The notes under the pieces were generated by a model. The model was not told the DNA's origin and made no database searches. It saw only the letters and a program-made list of their open reading frames with translations. From assembly GCA_024123955.1 (NCBI GenBank), contig CP099652.1:1550001-1614000 (forward strand): a DNA stretch of 64,000 nucleotides. Reading direction: 5' to 3'. Each line of letters opens with the position of its first letter. The stretch's first letter is position 1. The stretch is from Oxalobacteraceae bacterium OTU3CINTB1. Lineage in GTDB: Bacteria; Pseudomonadota; Gammaproteobacteria; Burkholderiales; Burkholderiaceae_D. Of the stretch, positions 58,854 to 64,000 are shown piece after piece. The position numbers and the translations under genes were made by a program.

Positions 58854-61094
58854 ATGCCACAGGCCAGCATCGACACCGAATTAGCGACATGTGACAGCGA
58901 GCCTATACGCACGCCCGGCAGCATTCAGCCGCATGGCTTTTTGCTGGCGCTCTCGCCACAACTCGAGGTGCTGCAGGTCAGCGACAATCTCGCCGATTTC
59001 ACCGGCATCGCGCCCGAAAAGGCGCTCGGCCGCCCGCTCACGGACGTCATCGGCGCCCGCAGCGCGCAGGCGCTTGAGCACAGCCTGCGCGGCGGCCAGT
59101 TGCGCGAGCGTCCCGCCTATATCGCCACCGTAGGCATGGAAGGCGAACCGTTCGACGTGCTGGCCCACGCCTACGACAACTTGCTGGTGCTCGAATTCGA
59201 GCGCGCGCGCGGCACCATCGACGCCGGCATCCAGCAGCTCTATCCATTGGTGGGCGATTTCCTCAACAAGATCACCGACGCCGACACCATCGTCGAATTG
59301 TGCCAGTTGGCCGCCACCGAGATCCGCGCGCTCACCGGTTTTGGGCGGGTGCTGGTCTACAGCTTCGACGAGGAAGGCCACGGCAACGTGCTGGCCGAAT
59401 GTATCGGCGAAGGCTACGACGGCTACGTCGGCCAGCGTTTCCCCGCCAGCGACATTCCGCGCCAGGCGCGCGAGCTGTATCTCGCCAACCGCATCCGCCT
59501 GATCCAGGACGCCGACTACCAGCCCTCCCGGCTGGTGCCCGACGAAAATCCGCTGACCGGCAAACCCAACGACCTCTCGTTCGCGTCGTTGCGCAGCGTT
59601 TCGCCGATCCACCTGCAATACATGCGCAACATGGGCACGATGGCGTCGATGTCGGTGTCGCTGATCGTCAAGGACAAGCTGTGGGGGCTGATTTCCTGCC
59701 ACCATTCGGAGGCGCGCCACCTCAGTTTCCACCAGCGCAGCGTGTGCGAGCAGTTGGGACAAATCCTGGCGCTGCGCATCCGCAACCGGGCCGACGCCGA
59801 CCAGCTGCAGTTCCGGCTGGAGGTGCGGCGCGTGATGGTCAACCTGCTGGGCGGGTTGACGCAGGGCGCGGACTTCATCGAAAACCTGCGCAGCGTGCTG
59901 CCCGAGCTGCTGCGCTTCGCGCGTGCCGGCGGCGTCGCCATCGTGGTCGACGACCGGTTGATCAGCTACGGCCACACGCCGGACGACGACCAGATCCGCA
60001 GCCTGGTGGACTGGCTCAGCGCCAACGTGCACGACGACCTGTTCCACAGCGACCGGCTCGGCACCGTTTATCCGGCAGCGGAGGCCTACACCGCCTCCGC
60101 CAGCGGTTTGATGGCGATGCAGATCTCGCGCATCCACCAGCACTACCTGCTGTGGTTCCGTCCCGAGGTGGTGTACTCGATCGACTGGGCCGGCCGCCCG
60201 GAAAAAATGGAGAAGTCCCCCGGCATGCTGTCGCCGCGCACCAGCTTCGCCAGCTGGCGCGACGAGGTGCACGGCACTTCCGCGCCGTGGCACGAGGGGG
60301 AACTGGAGCTGGCGCTGGAATTCCGCACCGCGCTGCTGGGGATCGCGCTCGAACGCGCCGAGCAGATGGCCGACCTGGCCGAGGAGCTGGGCCGGGCCAA
60401 CAAGGAGCTGGAGGCGTTTTCGTATTCGGTGTCGCACGACCTGCGCGCGCCGCTGCGCCACATCGTCGGTTTCTCCGACCTGCTGATGGAGACCGCCGGC
60501 AGCGACAATCCGGAACGGCGCCAGCGCTTCCTGGTCAACATCAAGGAATCGGCGCGGCTGGCGGGCAAGCTGGTGGACGACCTGCTCAGTTTTTCGCAAA
60601 TGGGCCGCGCCGCCTTGCGGCCGGTGCGCGTGCGCATGGACGATCTGGTACGCGGCTGCATCGACAAACTGGCCCCGGATACGCCTGCGCGGCGCATCGA
60701 TTGGCAGGTGTCGCCACTGCCGGTCATCGTCGCCGATCCGTCGTTCCTGCAGCTGGCGTTGTACAATCTACTTTCAAACGCCGTCAAGTTCACCGCGCAG
60801 AGCGATCCGGCCGTCATACGCATCACCAGCGAGCAGCTACCCGGGGAAACCGTGTTTCACGTCGCCGACAATGGCGTCGGCTTCAACATGGATTACGCGC
60901 ACAAGCTGTTTGGTGTTTTCCAGCGGCTGCACCGCATGGAGGACTTCCAGGGTACGGGCATCGGCCTGGCGAATGTACGGCGTATCGTGGAGCGCCATGG
61001 GGGCCGCGTTTGGGCGCGGTCGGCGCCTGGAGAAGGAGCGACGTTCTCCTTCGCCATACCGACCAATACCAATACAAATACCGATAAAGTTTGA
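58854..61094 (+). CDS. bphP: Bacteriophytochrome histidine kinase
   Basis: This red/far-red photoreceptor kinase has 746 residues. The N-terminal TCDSEPIRTPGSIQPHG holds Cys13, the expected biliverdin attachment residue; PAS, GAF (ASDIPRQARELYLANRIRLI with the DIP motif) and PHY domains follow. HisKA has phospho-His in SYSVSHDLRAPLRHIVGFSD, and the ATPase has NLLSNAVKFTAQ and GTGIGLANVRRI. A GTG start at 58818 would add 12 residues. The downstream receiver gene starts ten bases later. Confidence 0.94.
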   Translation: MPQASIDTELATCDSEPIRTPGSIQPHGFLLALSPQLEVLQVSDNLADFTGIAPEKALGRPLTDVIGARSAQALEHSLRGGQLRERPAYIATVGMEGEPFDVLAHAYDNLLVLEFERARGTIDAGIQQLYPLVGDFLNKITDADTIVELCQLAATEIRALTGFGRVLVYSFDEEGHGNVLAECIGEGYDGYVGQRFPASDIPRQARELYLANRIRLIQDADYQPSRLVPDENPLTGKPNDLSFASLRSVSPIHLQYMRNMGTMASMSVSLIVKDKLWGLISCHHSEARHLSFHQRSVCEQLGQILALRIRNRADADQLQFRLEVRRVMVNLLGGLTQGADFIENLRSVLPELLRFARAGGVAIVVDDRLISYGHTPDDDQIRSLVDWLSANVHDDLFHSDRLGTVYPAAEAYTASASGLMAMQISRIHQHYLLWFRPEVVYSIDWAGRPEKMEKSPGMLSPRTSFASWRDEVHGTSAPWHEGELELALEFRTALLGIALERAEQMADLAEELGRANKELEAFSYSVSHDLRAPLRHIVGFSDLLMETAGSDNPERRQRFLVNIKESARLAGKLVDDLLSFSQMGRAALRPVRVRMDDLVRGCIDKLAPDTPARRIDWQVSPLPVIVADPSFLQLALYNLLSNAVKFTAQSDPAVIRITSEQLPGETVFHVADNGVGFNMDYAHKLFGVFQRLHRMEDFQGTGIGLANVRRIVERHGGRVWARSAPGEGATFSFAIPTNTNTNTDKV

Positions 61095-61103
61095 GGCACG
61101 CCT

Positions 61104-61559
61104 ATGTTAAAGCCTATCCTGCTGGTTGAAGACAACCCTCATGATCTGGAGCTGACGCTGATTGCGCTGGAACGCAGCCAATTGGCCAATGAAGTGATCG
61201 TCGTGCGCGATGGCGCCGACGCACTCGATTATCTGCACGCGCGCGGCACTTTCGCCAACCGCGAGCAGGGCAACCCCGCTGTGGTGCTGCTGGATCTGAA
61301 ACTGCCGAAGGTCGACGGCCTGGAAGTGCTGGCCGAAATCCGTGGCAGCGCCACCCTGAAAAGCATCCCGGTGGTGATGTTGACGTCGTCCCGCGAGGAG
61401 CAGGACCTGATCCGCAGCTATGAGCTGGGCGTGAACGCCTACGTGGTCAAGCCGGTCGATTTCCAGGAATTTGTGCGGGCTATCGCCGACCTGGGGATTT
61501 TCTGGGCGGTGCTCAACGAGCCGCCGCCGGGATCGCACCGCTACGTCAAGCCGCAGTAG
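61104..61559 (+). CDS. Phytochrome-associated response regulator
   Basis: This 151-residue receiver reads PILLVEDNPHDLELTLIALE, AVVLLDLKLPKVDGLEVLAE (phospho-Asp), MLTSSREEQDLIRSYELGVN and YVVKPVDFQEF (Lys). It is close to the Rcp1-type single-domain regulators that pair with phytochrome kinases. It lies ten bases after bphP in the same direction and ends next to the convergent hybrid kinase. Confidence 0.94.
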   Translation: MLKPILLVEDNPHDLELTLIALERSQLANEVIVVRDGADALDYLHARGTFANREQGNPAVVLLDLKLPKVDGLEVLAEIRGSATLKSIPVVMLTSSREEQDLIRSYELGVNAYVVKPVDFQEFVRAIADLGIFWAVLNEPPPGSHRYVKPQ

Positions 61560-63179
61560 CTAGGCCGCGGTAGTCGCCACGCGTTTGCGCAGCAGGTGGC
61601 GGATGCGCGAGCTGAGGGTTTCGACGGTATAGGGTTTTTGCAGCAGATTGACCCCCGGCGGCAGTTTGCCATCGTGCGACAACACCCCTTCCGCATAGCC
61701 CGACGTGAACAGGATCTGCGTGGTCGGCAGCTTCTCGCGCACCAGTTCACTCAATTCCAGGCTGCTCACGCGGCCAGGCATCATCACGTCCGTGAACAGC
61801 AGGTCGATATGGACGCCGCCGTTGATCAGGTGCGTGGCCTGTTCGGCGTCGGCGCTGCTCAACACCTTGTAGCCCAGCGTCGACAGCATGTCGACGGTGG
61901 CGGCGCGCACCGCCTCCTCGTCTTCCACCACCAGGATCGTTTCCACGCCGCCGGTCAACGCCGGCAATGACGCGCTGTGCTCGGGTTGCGCCTGCGCCTC
62001 GCTGCGGCGCAGGTAGATCTGCACGCAGGTACCGGCGCCCAGCGTGCTTTGCAGGCAGATCTCGCCACCCGACTGTTTGACGAAACCGTAGGCCATGCTC
62101 AGTCCCAGTCCCGTGCCCTGGCCGGTTGGCTTGGTGGTGAAGAACGGTTCGAACGCCCGTTGCATGACTTCCGACGACATGCCGGAGCCGGTGTCGGCGA
62201 TTTCGATCAACACGTAGTCGCCCTGGCCGTCGCCGATCTTGGATAGCTGTTCCGAGCCGGAAGGCAGGTTGCGGGCGCGGATGGTCAAGGTGCCGTCGCC
62301 GCCCATGGCGTCGCGCGCGTTGATGGCCAGGTTCAGGATCACGTTATTGAGCTGGCCGACATCGACGTCGGTGTTCCACAAGCGCGTCGCGATATCGGCG
62401 ATGACCACCGCGCGCGGACCGAGCACGCGGCGCAGCATGTCGTCCATATCTGCCAGCACCGGCGTCAGGTCGACCACCGCGCTTTGCAGCGGCTGGCGGC
62501 GCGCGAATGCGAGAAGGTGCGCGGCCAGCCGCGCGCCGCGCTCGACGCCATTGAGCGCGTTCTCGATGCGCGCCATGCCTTGCGGGTTGAGGTCGCCGAC
62601 CATCTGCAGCAGATGCAGGTTGCCGCTGATGATTTGCAGGACGTTGTTGAAATCGTGGGCGACGCCGCCGGTCAGCTGGCCGATCGCTTCCATTTTCTGC
62701 GCCTGGTGCAGGGCGGCCTGGCTGACCCGCAGTTCCTCTTCGCGCTGGCGCAATTCCAGGAAGGCGGCATCGCGCTGCTGGCGCGCCTGGTAGGCGGCGC
62801 AGTGGTAGCGGATGCGCGCCTCCAGCTCGCGCGCCTCCGGCCACTTGACCAGATAGTCGTTGGCGCCGAGCGCGAAGGCCTGCGCCTTGATATCGGCATC
62901 GTCCTCGGACGACAGCAGGATCACCGGCAGATGCTCGGTGTGCGGATCGGCGCGCAGCATGCGGATCACATCGAAGCCGTCGGCGCCGGGCATGCGCAGG
63001 TCGACCAGCAGCACGTTGGCATCGACTTCCTTGCACAACTGGACCGCCAGTTCGGCGCGATTGTCATAGCGCAGCGTGATGCCTTGTTGGCGCGCCATGT
63101 GATAGCCGATCAGGTCTTCGGCCATCGCCTCGTCGTCGATGAGCAGGACGGAGCAGTTCTGGGATTGGTTTTGGTTCAT
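61560..63179 (-). CDS. Hybrid histidine kinase with N- and C-terminal receiver domains
   Basis: This 539-residue cytoplasmic protein has a receiver at residues 9-130 (VLLVDLRMPGADGFDVIRML), a coiled linker (FLELRQREEELRVSQAALHQ) and HisKA with GQLTGGVAHDFNNVLQIISG. The ATPase domain shows LNLAINARDAMGGDGTL and GQGTGLGLSMAYGFVKQSGG, and a second receiver follows (DLLFTDVMMPGRVSS). It has no sensor of its own, so the N-terminal receiver may take phosphate from the phytochrome. It stands opposite the receiver gene and diverges from heme oxygenase. Confidence 0.92.
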   Translation of the reverse strand: MNQNQSQNCSVLLIDDEAMAEDLIGYHMARQQGITLRYDNRAELAVQLCKEVDANVLLVDLRMPGADGFDVIRMLRADPHTEHLPVILLSSEDDADIKAQAFALGANDYLVKWPEARELEARIRYHCAAYQARQQRDAAFLELRQREEELRVSQAALHQAQKMEAIGQLTGGVAHDFNNVLQIISGNLHLLQMVGDLNPQGMARIENALNGVERGARLAAHLLAFARRQPLQSAVVDLTPVLADMDDMLRRVLGPRAVVIADIATRLWNTDVDVGQLNNVILNLAINARDAMGGDGTLTIRARNLPSGSEQLSKIGDGQGDYVLIEIADTGSGMSSEVMQRAFEPFFTTKPTGQGTGLGLSMAYGFVKQSGGEICLQSTLGAGTCVQIYLRRSEAQAQPEHSASLPALTGGVETILVVEDEEAVRAATVDMLSTLGYKVLSSADAEQATHLINGGVHIDLLFTDVMMPGRVSSLELSELVREKLPTTQILFTSGYAEGVLSHDGKLPPGVNLLQKPYTVETLSSRIRHLLRKRVATTAA

Positions 63180-63296
63180 AGGCAGTATGCTGATAGTAAT
63201 TAAATTTTACCTTAGCTCCATTTTTCCAGAAGTCGTGCGCGTCTACTGTGCGCGCGCTAGCATTTCACTGTGTAAAATCTTGTCATCAATAAGAAA

Positions 63297-63905
63297 GTGG
63301 GAAATATCTTGGAAGAAATTTCCGTCAGGGAACGCGATGTGCTGGCCGCCTTGCGGCAGGCCACCGCGCAGCGCCACGCCGAGCTTGACGCCAACACGCC
63401 TTTGGCGGCCGGCGACGTCGATCTGCGCGCGTACCACGATCATTTGCGGCTGCTGGAGCAGTGGTTGGCGCCGATCCAGGACTGGATGGAACGCTTCGAC
63501 GAGGGGCCGAAGCTGCCGCCTTATCTGGATGCGATCAGGCAGGATCTCGCGCATGCGGCATTCGCCGGGATGCCGGCGGCGCCGCACAGCGGGGCTGCGG
63601 TGGCCTGGCCCACGCAAAGCGGGGCGGCGTGGCGCTGGGGCGCGTGCTATGTGATCGAAGGCTCGCAGCTGGGCGGGGCGGTTCTGTATAAAAGGCTGGC
63701 CGACCGGCTGGCGCCGCATCCGCTCAATTATCTGCGCGGCGCCGGTTCGCCGGGTCCGCGCTGGCAGCAGTTCATCGCGGCGCTGCGCGAACATGTGGCG
63801 GACGCGCGGGAAATCGCCGACGCCTGCGACGGCGCCCGGCTGGCCTTCGACAGCCTGATCGCGCTGAACCGCGCGCGATCGGCCAGCGGGTCGATATCGA
63901 ATTAA
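63297..63905 (+). CDS. bphO: Biliverdin-producing heme oxygenase
   Basis: This 202-residue heme oxygenase-like protein has the proximal His27 in LRQATAQRHAELDANTPLA, LRLLEQWLAPIQDWMERFD, and WGACYVIEGSQLGGAVLYKR matching the distal helix Gly-rich segment. It opens heme to biliverdin, the chromophore of the nearby bacteriophytochrome. Start is GTG; a TTG four codons later has a comparable ribosome site. It diverges from the hybrid kinase gene. Confidence 0.9.
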   Translation: MGNILEEISVRERDVLAALRQATAQRHAELDANTPLAAGDVDLRAYHDHLRLLEQWLAPIQDWMERFDEGPKLPPYLDAIRQDLAHAAFAGMPAAPHSGAAVAWPTQSGAAWRWGACYVIEGSQLGGAVLYKRLADRLAPHPLNYLRGAGSPGPRWQQFIAALREHVADAREIADACDGARLAFDSLIALNRARSASGSISN

Positions 63906-63912
63906 AAGCGGG

Positions 63913-64000
63913 TCAATAGCTGGTCAACGGCACCGGCTGACCACCTTTGAAGGTGAAGATCGTCACCGGCGATTGCTTCATGTCGCCACGCTCGTCAAAC
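63913..64000 (-). CDS. C-terminus of ABC transporter substrate-binding protein (partial)
   Basis: The minus-strand frame ends FDERGDMKQSPVTIFTFKGG then QPVPLTSY and a stop. FDxxGDxK followed by a short strand pattern is typical of the extreme C-terminus of branched-chain amino-acid (LivJ-type) binding proteins. Only 29 residues are inside the window, so the assignment is tentative. Confidence 0.6.
   Translation of the reverse strand, partial: FDERGDMKQSPVTIFTFKGGQPVPLTSY

Overview
The window comes from a high-G+C betaproteobacterium, most likely a Massilia/Duganella/Janthinobacterium-type member of the Oxalobacteraceae. This rests on base composition, a PEP-CTERM exported protein, the hemF-nadD-rsfS-rlmH-maf-rng order, a complete Tad pilus locus, and the style of the sensor kinases. 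It is inference from gene families; no phylogenetic marker such as 16S rRNA is present.

Region 1 (1-17.3 kb) is a Tad (type IVb, Flp) pilus locus. The minus strand carries two Flp-type pilins, a prepilin peptidase, an unusual winged-helix/AAA ATPase, CpaB, CpaC secretin, a small lipoprotein, CpaE/TadZ, CpaF, TadB, TadC, a TPR-LytR_C lipoprotein and an Ig-like lipoprotein that runs off the window. A response regulator and a membrane histidine kinase sit beside the pilins. TadE, a TadE/F-like pseudopilin and a von Willebrand TadG are transcribed divergently.

Region 2 (17.3-31.7 kb) is accessory metabolism: an esterase, a secreted protein, a LysR/RidA divergent pair, two periplasmic binding proteins, and a phosphorus-scavenging locus. 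That locus has a membrane-anchored putative regulator, a TonB receptor, a glycerophosphodiesterase, a Tat-exported phospholipase C and a PEP-CTERM protein. Two well-formed candidate Pho boxes precede the regulator and the phospholipase. A DUF1080 lipoprotein of unlike composition closes the region.

Region 3 (31.7-49.6 kb) is mostly core genome: rng, maf, rlmH, rsfS, nadD, hemF, purD and yebC in one minus-strand series, then a DMT transporter, mgsA, a quinone oxidoreductase, a DUF6328 membrane protein, a hybrid sensor kinase, csbD, a DUF4136 lipoprotein, pepN and fbp.

Region 4 (49.7-51.8 kb) is the scar of an integrative element at tRNA-Thr(CGU): a broken tyrosine integrase, an apparently intact yefM-yoeB toxin-antitoxin pair with a well-preserved promoter/operator, and fused remnants of an IS66 transposase and a RecG/AlbA-type ATP-binding protein.

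Region 5 (51.8-64 kb) holds a VOC protein, a discoidin-like lipoprotein, an orphan receiver, msrA, a chitinase-cupin operon with candidate operator repeats, a GNAT acetyltransferase, and a light-sensing module (bacteriophytochrome kinase, CheY-like receiver, opposing hybrid kinase, heme oxygenase). The window ends in the C-terminus of a probable amino-acid ABC binding protein.

No CRISPR array, rRNA or replication origin was seen. The most notable signals are the paired Pho boxes tying together the phospholipid locus, the 12-bp-spaced TGTACA operator pairs of the toxin-antitoxin module, helically phased TGTCAC sites in front of the pilins, and the inverted AATTGGTA sites before the chitinase.
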